Origin: an uncultured Eubacteriales bacterium | GTDB lineage: Bacteria > Bacillota > Clostridia > Christensenellales > Aristaeellaceae | Direction of reading: 5' to 3' | NCBI GenBank assembly: GCA_902793605.1 | Contig: CADBEB010000011.1 | Span: 1-64,000, forward strand | Length of the DNA: 64,000 bases | Shown: piece after piece, positions 7,987 to 16,916 of the stretch | How the letters are laid out: each line of letters starts with the position of its first letter | Numbering within the stretch: position 1 is the stretch's first letter | Notes under the pieces: generated by a model | The model's database searches: none | Seen by the model: the letters and a program-made list of their open reading frames with translations, nothing else | Told to the model about the DNA's origin: nothing | Program-made: the position numbers and the translations under genes

Positions 7987-9360
7987 ATGACTTACAGAAC
8001 CGAGCATGATTCCATGGGCGAGGTTCGGGTGCCTGCCGACCGCTACTGGGGCGCGCAGACCGAGCGCAGCCGGAATAACTTCCCCATCGGCGCGGGCCGT
8101 GAAACGATGCCGGAGGAGATCATCCGGGCGTTTGCGGTGCTGAAAAGGGCGGCTGCCGCGGCCAACCGGGAGCTGAAACCGGAGAAGATGACGGAAGAGA
8201 AGTATACCCTGATCCGGCAGGCAGCGGACGAAGTCCTGGCCGGCAGGCTTGACGGGCATTTTCCGCTCGTGGTCTGGCAGACCGGTTCCGGCACCCAGAG
8301 TAACATGAACATGAACGAGGTTCTGGCCAATCGCGGCAATGAGATCGCCGGGAAGGCCGTGCTGCATCCGAACGACGATGTGAACATGAGCCAGTCTTCC
8401 AATGATACTTTCCCGACGGCAATGCACATCGCTGCAGCCCAGGCGCTGGAGAAGACGCTGACAGCCCTCGCCGCGCTGAAGGACGAGATGATCCGTCTGG
8501 AGGGAGAGAACACGGACGCGCTGAAGTGCGGCCGGACCCACCTGCAGGACGCGACACCGATCCTGTTCTCCCAGGAGATCTCGGGCTGGCGGGCGAGCCT
8601 GGAGAAGGATGAGGAGCTGATCCGCGCGGCGGAGAAGCCGCTCATGGCTCTCGCACTCGGCGGGACCGCGGTCGGCACCGGACTGAACGCACCGGCTGGC
8701 TTTGACAGGCTTTCCGCGGAAAAGATCGCGGAGGCGACCGGACTGCCGTTTGTGACGGCAGAGAACAAGTTCCATGCCTTGTCTTCGAAGGATGAGCTGG
8801 TCTTCGCCCATGGCGCTCTGAAGGCCCTGGCGGCGGACCTGATGAAAATCGCGAACGACATCCGCTGGCTGGCCAGCGGTCCGCGGCTCGGGCTCGGGGA
8901 GATCACAATCCCGGAAAATGAGCCGGGTTCCTCCATCATGCCGGGCAAGGTAAACCCGACCCAGTGCGAACAGGTCACGATGGTGGCTGTGCAGGTGATG
9001 GGGAACGATGTGGCTGTCGGTATGGCGGCAAGCCAGGGTAACTTTGAACTGAACGTTTTCATGCCTGTGTGCGCCTACAACTTCCTGCAGAGCGCAAGGC
9101 TGCTTGCGGAATCCATGGAATCCTTCCGGAAACGCTGCGTCAGCGGCATCAAGGCAAACCGGGTCCGAATGGCGGAGAATATGGAGCGCTCCCTGATGCT
9201 GGTTACGGCCCTGTCGCCGAGAATCGGGTATGAAAACGCGGCAAAGACTGCCCATAAGGCTTTTACGGAAGGCAAGAGCCTGCGGGAAGCCTGCCTGGAG
9301 CTCGGCTTCCTGACAGCGGAGGAGTTTGACGAGTGTTTCCACCCGGAACGGATGGTTTAA
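7987..9360 (+). CDS. fumC: Fumarate hydratase, class II
   Basis: Interconverts fumarate and L-malate in the cytoplasm. The 457 residues match class II fumarases of the aspartase/fumarase superfamily. Visible motifs are GSGTQSNMNMNEV, the substrate/catalytic histidine His185 in GRTHLQDA, and the signature loop GSSIMPGKVNPTQCE with the catalytic serine at about residue 316. ATG 7987 begins MTYRTEHDSMGEVRVPADRYWGAQT, the standard N-terminus. In an anaerobe it probably works in the reductive branch towards succinate or in aspartate metabolism, which is inference. Confidence 0.95.
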   Translation: MTYRTEHDSMGEVRVPADRYWGAQTERSRNNFPIGAGRETMPEEIIRAFAVLKRAAAAANRELKPEKMTEEKYTLIRQAADEVLAGRLDGHFPLVVWQTGSGTQSNMNMNEVLANRGNEIAGKAVLHPNDDVNMSQSSNDTFPTAMHIAAAQALEKTLTALAALKDEMIRLEGENTDALKCGRTHLQDATPILFSQEISGWRASLEKDEELIRAAEKPLMALALGGTAVGTGLNAPAGFDRLSAEKIAEATGLPFVTAENKFHALSSKDELVFAHGALKALAADLMKIANDIRWLASGPRLGLGEITIPENEPGSSIMPGKVNPTQCEQVTMVAVQVMGNDVAVGMAASQGNFELNVFMPVCAYNFLQSARLLAESMESFRKRCVSGIKANRVRMAENMERSLMLVTALSPRIGYENAAKTAHKAFTEGKSLREACLELGFLTAEEFDECFHPERMV

Positions 9361-9420
9361 ATTCACTAATTCATAATTCATAAACCGCAAAGACTGACAG
9401 GTGTGAGCGAGGGGAAACAC

Positions 9421-10614
9421 GTGACGGAAAGACTGTATTACGACGATGCCTATCTGTGGACATTTGACGCGGCAGTGACTGCGGTGAAGAACGGGACACG
9501 GCCGGGCGAGTGGAAGGTTACACTCGACCGAAGCGCGTTTTACCCGACCTCCGGCGGCCAGCCTTTCGATACCGGGACGCTTGCCTTCGGAAAAGTGAAG
9601 GCAAGCGTCACGGAAGTGGAAGCCGACAGCGACGGAGAAGTCTGGCATACGGTGGATAAGGAGATTCCGGCAGGTACCGCTGTGCACGGGGAGATCGACG
9701 GCGAGCGGCGGACGGACCACATGGAACAGCACGGCGGCGAGCATATGCTGGCCGGCGCGATCTGGGAGAAGCTCGGCGGAACGACGATCGGACTGCATCT
9801 GGGCCAGACGGATTCCAGCATCGATGTCTCCATGCCGGAAGAGCGAACGCACCTGACCGAAGAAGAGATCATCCTCCTGGAGGATACGGTGAACGCGCGC
9901 ATCCGCCTGGACGCGCCGATCCGCTGCTGGTTTCCGGAGAAAGAAGAACTGAAGAAACTGCCCCTGCGCAAGGCACCGACGGTCAGTGAGCATGTGAGGA
10001 TCGTTGCAATGGGCGACTTTGAGATGGTCGCCTGCGGCGGTACACATCCCTCCTCCACCGGGCGGATCGGGTCGATCAAGATCATCTCCGCGGTTCCCGC
10101 GAAAGGGAAGGTGAGGGTCAGTTTTGTCTGCGGCGGACGGGCCGCAAAGCTGTTCCAGACCTATATGCACTATGCTGACAAAGCCGGTGCGGCGCTCAGC
10201 AGCCCGGTGGACAAGCTGTCCCGGGCGGCGAGCGAACTGAAGAGCCGCCTGGCGGACGCGGAAAAACGGGCGAACCGCCTGGAAAGCCGGGAACTGCTGA
10301 ACCGCATGGAGGAGTCCGGAAACACGGAAGACCTGAAGGGTATTACGCTCTGCACGCTCCAGATCCCGGAAACGGACGGGCGGGCGGTGAACGCAGCTGT
10401 TTCAGAATACATCTCCGGCAAGGGGCGGGCCTTGCTGCTCTGCGCCGGTGAACGGCTAACCTTTGCAAGGTCCGCGGATGTCAATATTGATATGAACGCA
10501 TTGATCAAGCGGGTGGGACGCGGCGGCGGAAGGCCGGATATGGCCAGCGGCGCAGGCGTGCCGGAATGCATCGGCGTCGCGCGCAAGATCCTCATGACGG
10601 AGGGAGTTTCATGA
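9421..10614 (+). CDS. AlaX-type alanyl-tRNA editing protein with DHHA1 domain
   Basis: Hydrolyses Ser-tRNA(Ala) or Gly-tRNA(Ala), a free-standing copy of the alanyl-tRNA synthetase editing site. Domains in order: AlaRS second additional domain with FYPTSGGQP, zinc motif HGGEH (about residue 102) and CGGTHPSSTGRIG (about residue 200), a coiled-coil linker and a C-terminal DHHA1 domain with GRGGGRPDMASG, making this the long AlaX form. GTG 9421 is chosen over GTG 9403 because GAGGGGAAA lies 5 bases upstream and the family begins TERLYYDD. The stop overlaps the next start (ATGA). Confidence 0.88.
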   Translation: MTERLYYDDAYLWTFDAAVTAVKNGTRPGEWKVTLDRSAFYPTSGGQPFDTGTLAFGKVKASVTEVEADSDGEVWHTVDKEIPAGTAVHGEIDGERRTDHMEQHGGEHMLAGAIWEKLGGTTIGLHLGQTDSSIDVSMPEERTHLTEEEIILLEDTVNARIRLDAPIRCWFPEKEELKKLPLRKAPTVSEHVRIVAMGDFEMVACGGTHPSSTGRIGSIKIISAVPAKGKVRVSFVCGGRAAKLFQTYMHYADKAGAALSSPVDKLSRAASELKSRLADAEKRANRLESRELLNRMEESGNTEDLKGITLCTLQIPETDGRAVNAAVSEYISGKGRALLLCAGERLTFARSADVNIDMNALIKRVGRGGGRPDMASGAGVPECIGVARKILMTEGVS

Positions 10615-10853
10615 TGGAAGAGAAGGACCTGATCCGGATCCGCTGGCATGTGGACCGGACACAGGATCCGGTCGTTTATATGCTGGTCTGCCAACATCCG
10701 GATCATCCGGACCTGCAGGTGAGCGTATCGGCCGAGGAGATGAGTGAGCGCGTGGCGAAGGCCAGGCTCATGCAGCAGATGTATGAGCTTGGAAAGGAGA
10801 AGGGAATTGAACCGAAACGGCTTCGGTTCAAGATCAACGGGATCGAAGAATAA
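10611..10853 (+). CDS. Small 80-residue protein coupled to AlaX
   Basis: ATG 10611 overlaps the TGA of the editing protein gene and has GGAGGG about 6 bases upstream, so translation is coupled. The protein is soluble and charged, begins MMEEKDLIRIRW, and ends with a Lys/Arg-rich strand (KRLRFKINGIEE). No known family was recognised. A bidirectional hairpin follows. Confidence 0.65.
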   Translation: MMEEKDLIRIRWHVDRTQDPVVYMLVCQHPDHPDLQVSVSAEEMSERVAKARLMQQMYELGKEKGIEPKRLRFKINGIEE

Positions 10854-10859
10854 ACAAGA

Positions 10860-10888
10860 AAAGGCTGCTTCGCGATGAAGCAGCCTTT
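10860..10888. terminator. Bidirectional terminator between the AlaX unit and secG
   Basis: AAAGGCTGCTTC and GAAGCAGCCTTT pair perfectly over 12 bases around a GCGAT loop. It serves both convergent units. Confidence 0.8.
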
Positions 10889-10903
10889 GATCAGCCGGTG
10901 AAT

Positions 10904-11131
10904 TTATTTGATAACCAGCATCAGCAGGGACAGCACGACGAAGACCGCAGCGGCGATCTTGGTGCCCAGGGCGAGCTTGGCCTCAAAGGTCTTGGCCTTG
11001 GACTTGCTGAAGTAGCTGTTGGACTGACCGGAAATGGCGCTGATGCCGCCTTCCTGGGAAGACTGCAGCAGAACGGTCACGATCATAAAAAGTGCCGCGA
11101 TGATCAGCACGATGGAAATAGCAGTAGCCAT
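10904..11131 (-). CDS. secG: Preprotein translocase subunit SecG
   Basis: A small inner-membrane subunit of the SecYEG channel that supports protein export. The 75 residues have the family layout: helix 1 (ISIVLIIAALFMIVTVLLQSS), the conserved LQSSQEGGISAISGQ loop, and helix 2 (KIAAAVFVVLSLLMLVI). Minus-strand RBS AGAGGAGG precedes ATG. It is transcribed alone between a promoter at 11164-11192 and the hairpin at 10860-10888. Confidence 0.92.
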   Translation of the reverse strand: MATAISIVLIIAALFMIVTVLLQSSQEGGISAISGQSNSYFSKSKAKTFEAKLALGTKIAAAVFVVLSLLMLVIK

Positions 11132-11163
11132 AAGAACAAACCTCCTCTTAAATCAGCCCGGAT

Positions 11164-11192
11164 ATCGTATCACAGAGCGCGTTAAAATGCAA
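11164..11192 (-). promoter_or_regulatory. secG promoter
   Basis: Minus strand TTGCAT (plus 11187-11192), 17-base spacer, TACGAT (plus 11164-11169) with an extended TG one base before the -10. Confidence 0.5.
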
Positions 11193-11211
11193 GGACTTTT
11201 TGGGGAACGGC

Positions 11212-11904
11212 TCAGGTGTCCAGCTCGCGGTTCTGTTTGCGCGCAGCCAGTGCGGCAAGGCAGCATTCCTTGCTGCGCTCGATGTGCTGCTTCATCAGAG
11301 CTTCAAAGGCAGGCAGGTCCTTCTGCTCGATCAGATCCACCAGGCGATGGTGCTCTTCGTTTGCTTCGTTCCGGCGGTCTTCCTGTTTGATCGCCATGGC
11401 GGAGAAGCGGCGGATATACTCGTCCTGGCCCTCGATGACCCGGAGGATCCGGTTCTTGCCGGAAATCGCGGTGATCGCGGTATGGAATTCACGCGCGACG
11501 GGGGACAGGGCCTCCACATCGTTCTTTGCGTTCAGCTCGTCCATCTTCGCGAGCAGCTCCCGCAGGTGGGCGATATCTTCCGGCGTCGCTTTTTCGATGA
11601 TATCAGGGAGAGTGAGCATCTCCAGGCAGTTCCGGATGGTATAGATCTGCTCGACATCCTCCGTTGTAAAGGCGTGGACGATGACGCCGCGGCGCATCAC
11701 ATACTCAACCAGGCCGTCCCGTTCGAGTTTGCGGAGCGCTTCACGCAGGGGCGTGCGGGAAATGTGAAGGCGGTCGGCATAGTCCGTCTCGACGATCCGT
11801 TCGCCGGCAGGAATCTCTCCGGTGATAATGGCTTTCTTCAGCACCTCGTAGGCAATCTCACGGATGGGACGGCTTTCCATCATGGGCTGAAAGGTCAATG
11901 ACAT
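11212..11904 (-). CDS. GntR-family regulator, FadR subfamily (FCD domain)
   Basis: A DNA-binding repressor with an N-terminal winged helix (AYEVLKKAIITGEIPAG ... ISRTPLREALRKLERDGLVE, residues about 15-75) and an all-helical FCD ligand domain with the metal/carboxylate pattern Asp/His...His (EFHTAI, EEHHRLV). Such regulators respond to sugar acids, organic acids or amino acids; the ligand here is unknown. The start is set at ATG 11904, because AGGAGG lies 9 bases upstream on the minus strand; an earlier in-frame start would add 17 residues upstream of that site. No catabolic gene adjoins it, so the target may lie elsewhere, besides itself. Confidence 0.88.
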   Translation of the reverse strand: MSLTFQPMMESRPIREIAYEVLKKAIITGEIPAGERIVETDYADRLHISRTPLREALRKLERDGLVEYVMRRGVIVHAFTTEDVEQIYTIRNCLEMLTLPDIIEKATPEDIAHLRELLAKMDELNAKNDVEALSPVAREFHTAITAISGKNRILRVIEGQDEYIRRFSAMAIKQEDRRNEANEEHHRLVDLIEQKDLPAFEALMKQHIERSKECCLAALAARKQNRELDT

Positions 11905-11944
11905 ACAGGACAACCTCCTCACAGGTGCAGCATTTCCTCTGCAC

Positions 11945-11956
11945 TTTGTATACAAA
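11945..11956. promoter_or_regulatory. Candidate GntR operator
   Basis: TTTGTATACAAA is a perfect 12-bp palindrome that fits the FadR-type pattern TTGT-N-N-ACAA. It overlaps the -10 of the regulator's own promoter by two bases, as expected for an autorepressor. Confidence 0.6.
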
Positions 11957-11983
11957 TGTACAGCAAAAAAACAATCTTGTCAA
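11955..11983 (-). promoter_or_regulatory. Promoter of the GntR regulator gene
   Basis: Minus strand TTGACA (plus 11978-11983), 17-base spacer, TACATT (plus 11955-11960). The palindrome at 11945-11956 lies at the start of transcription. Confidence 0.65.
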
Positions 11984-11997
11984 TACGAAGGAAGAAG

Positions 11998-12026
11998 TTG
12001 TCGGACAGGCTGCTTTCCGGTATAAT
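11998..12026 (+). promoter_or_regulatory. Promoter of the murB-rapZ-whiA operon
   Basis: TTGTCG (11998-12003), 17-base spacer, perfect TATAAT (12021-12026), 34 bases before murB. It diverges from the GntR promoter, so the operator could affect both. Confidence 0.65.
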
Positions 12027-12060
12027 AATTTAGTTAAGAGCAAATACAAGGGAGAGAGTT

Positions 12061-12954
12061 ATGTTTGAATCGTTCAATGCGCTGATCAATGAGCCGATGA
12101 GCCGGCATACGACGCTCCGGCTCGGCGGGCCCGCGGATTATCTTGTCTTTCCCCGGAGTCCGGAGGAGATCCGCGCGATGTTCACCGAAGCGGGTGCCTA
12201 TAACGTGCCGGTTACGGTCATCGGACACGGCAGCAATCTGCTGGTGCTGGACGGCGGAATACGCGGTCTGGTGATCAGCGTAAGCAAAAATATGCGCGGG
12301 ATCCGCCGGGAGGGGAACACTATCATTGCCCAGGCGGGCGCGATGCTCGGCAGCGTTGCCGCGGAAGCGGCAGAGGCCGGGCTGTCCGGCCTGGAATTCG
12401 CTTCCGGCATCCCGGGGACCGTCGGCGGTGCGATGACCATGAACGCCGGCGCGTACGGCGGAGAGATGGCTCAGGTCGTGACCCGGGTGAACGGCATCAC
12501 CCCGGAAGGGAAGCCGATCAGCCTGAACAATGAGGAGATGCAGTTCGGCTACCGCACCTCCGTGATCGGCCGGATGAACTTTGTGGTGACAGAAGCAGTT
12601 TTCACGCTCATGCCGGACAATCCGGAATGGATCCGTGAACGTATGGCGGAGCTGAACGCGAAACGGGCCGAAAAGCAGCCGCTGGACCAACCCAGCGCAG
12701 GCAGTACCTTCAAGCGGCCGGAAGGCTATTTCGCAGCGGCGCTGATCGACCAGTGCGGCCTGAAGGGTTATGCCATCGGCGGCGCTCAGGTGAGCATGAA
12801 GCATGCGGGTTTTCTGATCAACAACGGTGAGCGCAGCAGTGATTTCCTGGAACTGATCCGGAAGGTGCAGCAGATCGTCGAGGATCGCGTCGGCGTGAAG
12901 CTTGAGCCGGAGATCCGGATAATAGGGGAGGAGCTGAGCACATGCGATACCTGA
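12061..12954 (+). CDS. murB: UDP-N-acetylenolpyruvoylglucosamine reductase
   Basis: An FAD enzyme that reduces UDP-GlcNAc-enolpyruvate to UDP-MurNAc with NADPH, for peptidoglycan synthesis in the cytoplasm. Family motifs: HTTLRLGG near residue 17 (here RHTTLRLGGPADY), the FAD-binding GHGSNLLV, SGIPGTVGGAMTMNAGAYG, FGYRTS and the catalytic Ser in GSTFKRPEG. Length (297) and motifs fit the type II enzymes of Gram-positives. AGGGAGAGAG precedes ATG 12061. It overlaps rapZ by 13 bases. Confidence 0.95.
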   Translation: MFESFNALINEPMSRHTTLRLGGPADYLVFPRSPEEIRAMFTEAGAYNVPVTVIGHGSNLLVLDGGIRGLVISVSKNMRGIRREGNTIIAQAGAMLGSVAAEAAEAGLSGLEFASGIPGTVGGAMTMNAGAYGGEMAQVVTRVNGITPEGKPISLNNEEMQFGYRTSVIGRMNFVVTEAVFTLMPDNPEWIRERMAELNAKRAEKQPLDQPSAGSTFKRPEGYFAAALIDQCGLKGYAIGGAQVSMKHAGFLINNGERSSDFLELIRKVQQIVEDRVGVKLEPEIRIIGEELSTCDT

Positions 12955-13847
12955 TCGTGACCGGGCTGAGTGGCGCCGGCAAGACAGCCTGCGTCCGTTT
13001 CCTGGAGGACAAGGGCAGCTTCTGCATGGACAACATGCCTCCGATGATGCTGCCGAAGCTGATCGAGGCTTTTGATACTACGCCGACCAAGCACCAGACG
13101 GTGACCATCGCCGTCGATGTGCGCAGCGGCGAGTTCTTCGACGCGAAAGCTGTTGCGAAGATGATCGGCGAGTTACGGCTCCTGGGCCATCAGATCGAAG
13201 TGATCTTCATGGAAGCCAGCGACGAAACCCTGCTGGACCGATACAAGGAAACGAGGCGGGAACACCCGCTCTGCCAGGAAGGGCTGACGCTGACCCGGGC
13301 GATTTCCGAGGAGCGGACACGGCTCCAGCCGCTGCGCGAAACAGCCAACTACGTGATCGACACGACGGGCCTTAATTCCCGTTCGATGATGAAGCTGTTG
13401 GACCAGAAGCTGGGCAACCTGTCCGAAGCGGACCCGCCGATCCGGGCGGAGGTCATGAGCTTCGGCTTCAAACGCGGCCTGCCGCGGCAGGCGGATCTTG
13501 TGGTCGACGTGCGCTTCCTTCCCAATCCGTTCTATATCGAGAGCCTGTGCCGTCACTGCGGCCTGGATGACGATGTACGGCATTTTGTGATTGACCACCC
13601 GACGACGCAGGAATTTCTGCGTAAATGGACGGACCTGCTGGAGTTCCTGATCCCGCACTACCGGGAGGAGGGCAAGCACCGGCTGGTGATCGCCGTCGGC
13701 TGCACGGGCGGCGCGCATCGCTCCGTAGCGATTGCGGAAGCAATCGGGCACTGGCTGCAGGAGAAAGGGCTGCCGACGGAAATCAATCACAGGGACCTGA
13801 TGATCGAGCAGGCCCGCTGGAGCACCCCCGTCGAGGATGAGACCTGA
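12942..13847 (+). CDS. rapZ: RapZ/YvcJ family nucleotide-binding protein
   Basis: A P-loop nucleotide-binding protein. In Gram-negatives RapZ targets a small RNA for decay; in Bacillus YvcJ affects competence, so the exact job here is open. Walker A is GLSGAGKT (residues 8-15), then CMDNMP. The C-terminal domain holds SFGFKRGLP, DVRFLPNP and GCTGGAHRSVAIAE, all conserved in the family. The 301 residues are normal length. It overlaps murB at its start and whiA by one base at its end, so translation is coupled. The usual next gene, yvcK, is missing. Confidence 0.92.
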   Translation: MRYLIVTGLSGAGKTACVRFLEDKGSFCMDNMPPMMLPKLIEAFDTTPTKHQTVTIAVDVRSGEFFDAKAVAKMIGELRLLGHQIEVIFMEASDETLLDRYKETRREHPLCQEGLTLTRAISEERTRLQPLRETANYVIDTTGLNSRSMMKLLDQKLGNLSEADPPIRAEVMSFGFKRGLPRQADLVVDVRFLPNPFYIESLCRHCGLDDDVRHFVIDHPTTQEFLRKWTDLLEFLIPHYREEGKHRLVIAVGCTGGAHRSVAIAEAIGHWLQEKGLPTEINHRDLMIEQARWSTPVEDET

Positions 13848-14836
13848 TGAAGACAACGAATGCGCGGAGCTTCTCCGCCTCCGTGAAGGAGGAACTGATC
13901 CGCATGCCAGCCGGCCGTGCCTGCTGCATGCTCAGCGAGATCTCCGCTCTGACCCAGACTTCAGGACACCTGTCCTTCCGGGGCGGCGGATGGATCTCCG
14001 CGAGCTGGCGGGTGGACAACGCCGGGACGGCCCGGCGGCTTTTCCAGCTGCTGAAGAAGCGCCTGAACGTCACCCCTTCGCTGCACTTTATCCAGACGAA
14101 ACAGCTGGGCGGGCGCAGAACCTGTGTCCTGACCCTCGGAACGGAGGATACCCGGACACTGCTGAATGCCCTTCACATGGCGGAAACAGACGAGGAAGGG
14201 CATATCCACCTGAAAAGGACGGTCCCGCGGCATCCGCTGACCCGGCAGTGCTGCGGCAGGGCTTTTCTCCGGGGCGCCTTCCTGGGTGCTGGCACGGTTA
14301 CGAACCCGGAGAAAGGCTATCACCTGGAATGGAAGACGGACGACGACCGTCTTGCCCGGACGCTGGAAAAACTGCTGGAGAAAAACGGACTGCCTTTTCG
14401 CAGCTATTCCCGCAGAGGACAGCAGGTGATATATCTGAAAGACGCCCAGCAGATCAGCGATACGCTGGCAATGATGGGGGCGGGGAGCGGCGTGCTGGAG
14501 ATGGAGAACATCCGGATCCGCAAGCAGCTTCGTGCTTCCGCAGTGCGGGCGGCCAACTGCGATGAGCATAACAGTGAAAAAATGCTGGACGCCGGCCTGA
14601 AGCAGGCGGAGGCGATCCGACAGATTTCCCTGAAACAGGGTCTGTTTACACTGCCGCCGGCGCTTCGGGAGATTTCCCGGCTGCGCATGGAGAACCCGGA
14701 CCTGAGCCTGCAGCAGCTCGGTGAGATGCTGGATCCGCCGGTCGGGAAGAGCGGTGCGAATCACCGGATGCGCCGGCTGATGGAAATTGCGGATCAGCTG
14801 GATAAGGATTTTGAGGGGGAGGAGGAGAACCGATGA
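13847..14836 (+). CDS. whiA: WhiA-type DNA-binding protein
   Basis: A homing-endonuclease-derived regulator found in Gram-positive bacteria, linked to cell division and chromosome segregation (Bacillus) or sporulation (Streptomyces). The N-terminal half has SFSASVKEEL and the duplicated LAGLIDADG-like fold with CCGRAFLRGAFLGAGTV; the C-terminal helix-turn-helix shows NPDLSLQQLGEMLDPPVGKSGANHRMRR, split here by me only for reading. The start ATG 13847 shares a base with the rapZ stop. The stop overlaps the next start as ATGA. Length (329) is typical. Confidence 0.92.
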   Translation: MKTTNARSFSASVKEELIRMPAGRACCMLSEISALTQTSGHLSFRGGGWISASWRVDNAGTARRLFQLLKKRLNVTPSLHFIQTKQLGGRRTCVLTLGTEDTRTLLNALHMAETDEEGHIHLKRTVPRHPLTRQCCGRAFLRGAFLGAGTVTNPEKGYHLEWKTDDDRLARTLEKLLEKNGLPFRSYSRRGQQVIYLKDAQQISDTLAMMGAGSGVLEMENIRIRKQLRASAVRAANCDEHNSEKMLDAGLKQAEAIRQISLKQGLFTLPPALREISRLRMENPDLSLQQLGEMLDPPVGKSGANHRMRRLMEIADQLDKDFEGEEENR

Positions 14837-16881
14837 TCGCTTCCGTCGTGTACACGGTGATGTTTCTGGTGTTTGGCCTCGCGTCGATTCGTTTCCTGCT
14901 GCCCCGCCACCGTCCGCTGAACCGGATCTGGCTCGGACTGAGCTTTGGCCTGCTCGGCGAGATGTGGCTTCCGGCCATTGGAGCGTTCTTCCTTACCTTT
15001 GGCGCGGCAACGCATGTTTTCGGCGCTGTTGTAATGTTCCTTCTGACGCTCCTGTGCTGGTTCCTCCGGGACCGGCGGGACGCGGCCCGCTGGAATGAAG
15101 AGGAGGACCGTCTGCTCCGCCAGCTGCTGTGGATCGGCATCCCGCTGACCCTCCTCGGCGGCTTCCTGCAGTACACTCATACGCTGCGGGTCGGGGCTGC
15201 CGGCGACTGGCGCGTCGGCCAGAGCACCTACGGTGACCTGCCGATGCATACGAGCTTTATCATGGGACTGGCAGGGAAGAAGTTCCCCGCAGATTACCCG
15301 TTCTTCCCGGGGGCGCGGCTGAGCTATCCCTTCCTGGCGGACAGCCTGAGCTCGACTTTTGTCCTTCTGGGCTGCAGCCTGCAGGCAGCGATCATCCTCC
15401 CCGGAACCCTGATGATGGCCCTGTGTTATATGGGCGTGATCGTCCTCGGCCGGGAGATGACGGGTGGAAAGAAGACTGCCCTGTTGGCAGCCTGCCTGTT
15501 CTTCCTGAATGGCGGCCTGGGCTTCCTTTACGACTTTGACCTGGCCGGCGGGGCCTGGAGTGCCGATGAAGGACTGAACTTCTTTGAGCGTGTCGGCCGT
15601 ACGGTCTCGGACTGGTTCGGGACGGTCTCTGAACGGATTGCCCATATCATGACCGGCTACTACAAGACGCCGACGAACCAGCCGGATCCGAACAACCTGC
15701 GATGGAGCAATGTGATCTGCGACCTGATGATCCCCCAGCGGACGATCCTGGGCGGGTGGTGCATGGTCATCCCCTGCTACTACCTGCTGTTCACGGAGTT
15801 CCGGGCGAAAACCCGGGATCCGGAGAACCGTGGACGGGGCATTGTCCTGCTGGGTGTATGGGCCGGCGCGCTGCCGCTGATCCATACCCATAGTTTTCTC
15901 GCCCTGGGTCTGTCTTCTGCGGGCTGCCTGTGCTACGACCTGATCCACGGTGATCCGGGGGCGATGACGTACCGGCGGAGCCGGGACAAGATTCTGCTCC
16001 CGTACCTGGTTTACGGCGCGATTGCCGCGGCCCTTGCACTGCCGCAGTTGATCTGCTTTACCTTCGGCCAGACCTTCCAGGAGAGCAACCATTCCTTCAT
16101 GGTTCTGCAGTTCAACTGGGTGAACAATCCTTCCGGCCGGGGCATGCGGGACCTGTACCTGTGGTTCTATATCAAGAATATCGGGCTGCCCTTCCTCGCC
16201 CTGCTGGCAGCGCTGTTTGACAGGCATCCGCGGAACCGGCGGATCTTCGCGATGGCCCTGCCGATCATTCTGGCAGCGGAGTTCATCCGCTTCCAGCCAA
16301 ACGAATACGACAATATCAAGCTGTTCTACCTGGCCTGGCTCTTGTGCTGCCTGATCGTGGCGGATTGGTGTTCCCGCGTCTGGAAACGCCTGGAGGGACT
16401 GGGTGGACGGCGGTTCCTTGCGGCTGTTGCAGCGGTGGTCACCTTCCTGAGCGCAGGGCTGACGATCGCACGGGAATGCGTGTCGGACTACCAGGCTTTC
16501 AGCCGGGAAGCCGTGGAGGCCGGCGAGTTCGTCCGCGACCGGACACCGCGGGAGGCTGTCTTCGTGACCGGAACCCAGCACCTGAACCCGGTCGTAGCCA
16601 TCGCCGGGAGGACGATCGTCTGCGGACCGGATCTGTGGCTGTACTGGCACGGGTTTGACACTACCGGACGCCAGGAGGAACTGGCCGAATTCTATTCGGA
16701 TCCGGAAGGCCATCGCGAAGTTCCGGAGAAATACGGCGCTGATTATGTCTATGTTTCTTCCTATGAGCGAAGCAGCTACGACATCGACCTGGCCGGTATG
16801 GCCAAAGTCGGCGTGAAGGTTTTTGAAAACGGGGAGGCAGCGATCTATAGACTGTATGACGGAATGGATAAAAATCCTTAA
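14833..16881 (+). CDS. Large polytopic membrane protein, GT-C-glycosyltransferase-like
   Basis: A 682-residue integral membrane protein with roughly 12 hydrophobic segments, starting at an ATGA overlap with whiA. After the first helices a large extracytoplasmic loop carries TYGDLPMHTSF (about residue 137), an acidic motif placed like the catalytic Asp of GT-C glycosyltransferases that use lipid-linked sugars. The C-terminal 120 residues form a soluble domain (FVTGTQHLNPVVA, GPDLWLYWHG, YGADYVYVSS). Related proteins occur in clostridia without known substrate. Placement behind cell-wall and division genes suggests surface glycan assembly, which is inference. Confidence 0.7.
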   Translation: MIASVVYTVMFLVFGLASIRFLLPRHRPLNRIWLGLSFGLLGEMWLPAIGAFFLTFGAATHVFGAVVMFLLTLLCWFLRDRRDAARWNEEEDRLLRQLLWIGIPLTLLGGFLQYTHTLRVGAAGDWRVGQSTYGDLPMHTSFIMGLAGKKFPADYPFFPGARLSYPFLADSLSSTFVLLGCSLQAAIILPGTLMMALCYMGVIVLGREMTGGKKTALLAACLFFLNGGLGFLYDFDLAGGAWSADEGLNFFERVGRTVSDWFGTVSERIAHIMTGYYKTPTNQPDPNNLRWSNVICDLMIPQRTILGGWCMVIPCYYLLFTEFRAKTRDPENRGRGIVLLGVWAGALPLIHTHSFLALGLSSAGCLCYDLIHGDPGAMTYRRSRDKILLPYLVYGAIAAALALPQLICFTFGQTFQESNHSFMVLQFNWVNNPSGRGMRDLYLWFYIKNIGLPFLALLAALFDRHPRNRRIFAMALPIILAAEFIRFQPNEYDNIKLFYLAWLLCCLIVADWCSRVWKRLEGLGGRRFLAAVAAVVTFLSAGLTIARECVSDYQAFSREAVEAGEFVRDRTPREAVFVTGTQHLNPVVAIAGRTIVCGPDLWLYWHGFDTTGRQEELAEFYSDPEGHREVPEKYGADYVYVSSYERSSYDIDLAGMAKVGVKVFENGEAAIYRLYDGMDKNP

Positions 16882-16916
16882 AATTCTGTTTCTTCATGTC
16901 CGGAATGGTAGGAATA

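Noticed and set aside
7837..10170. Minus-strand 777-codon frame opposite fumC and the AlaX gene
   Set aside because: Both plus-strand genes are clear family members, and the minus frame has no recognisable domain.
14794..16713. Minus-strand 639-codon frame opposite the GT-C-like gene
   Set aside because: It is Gln/Arg/His-rich without domains, and the plus-strand gene has membrane helices and an ATGA coupling to whiA.
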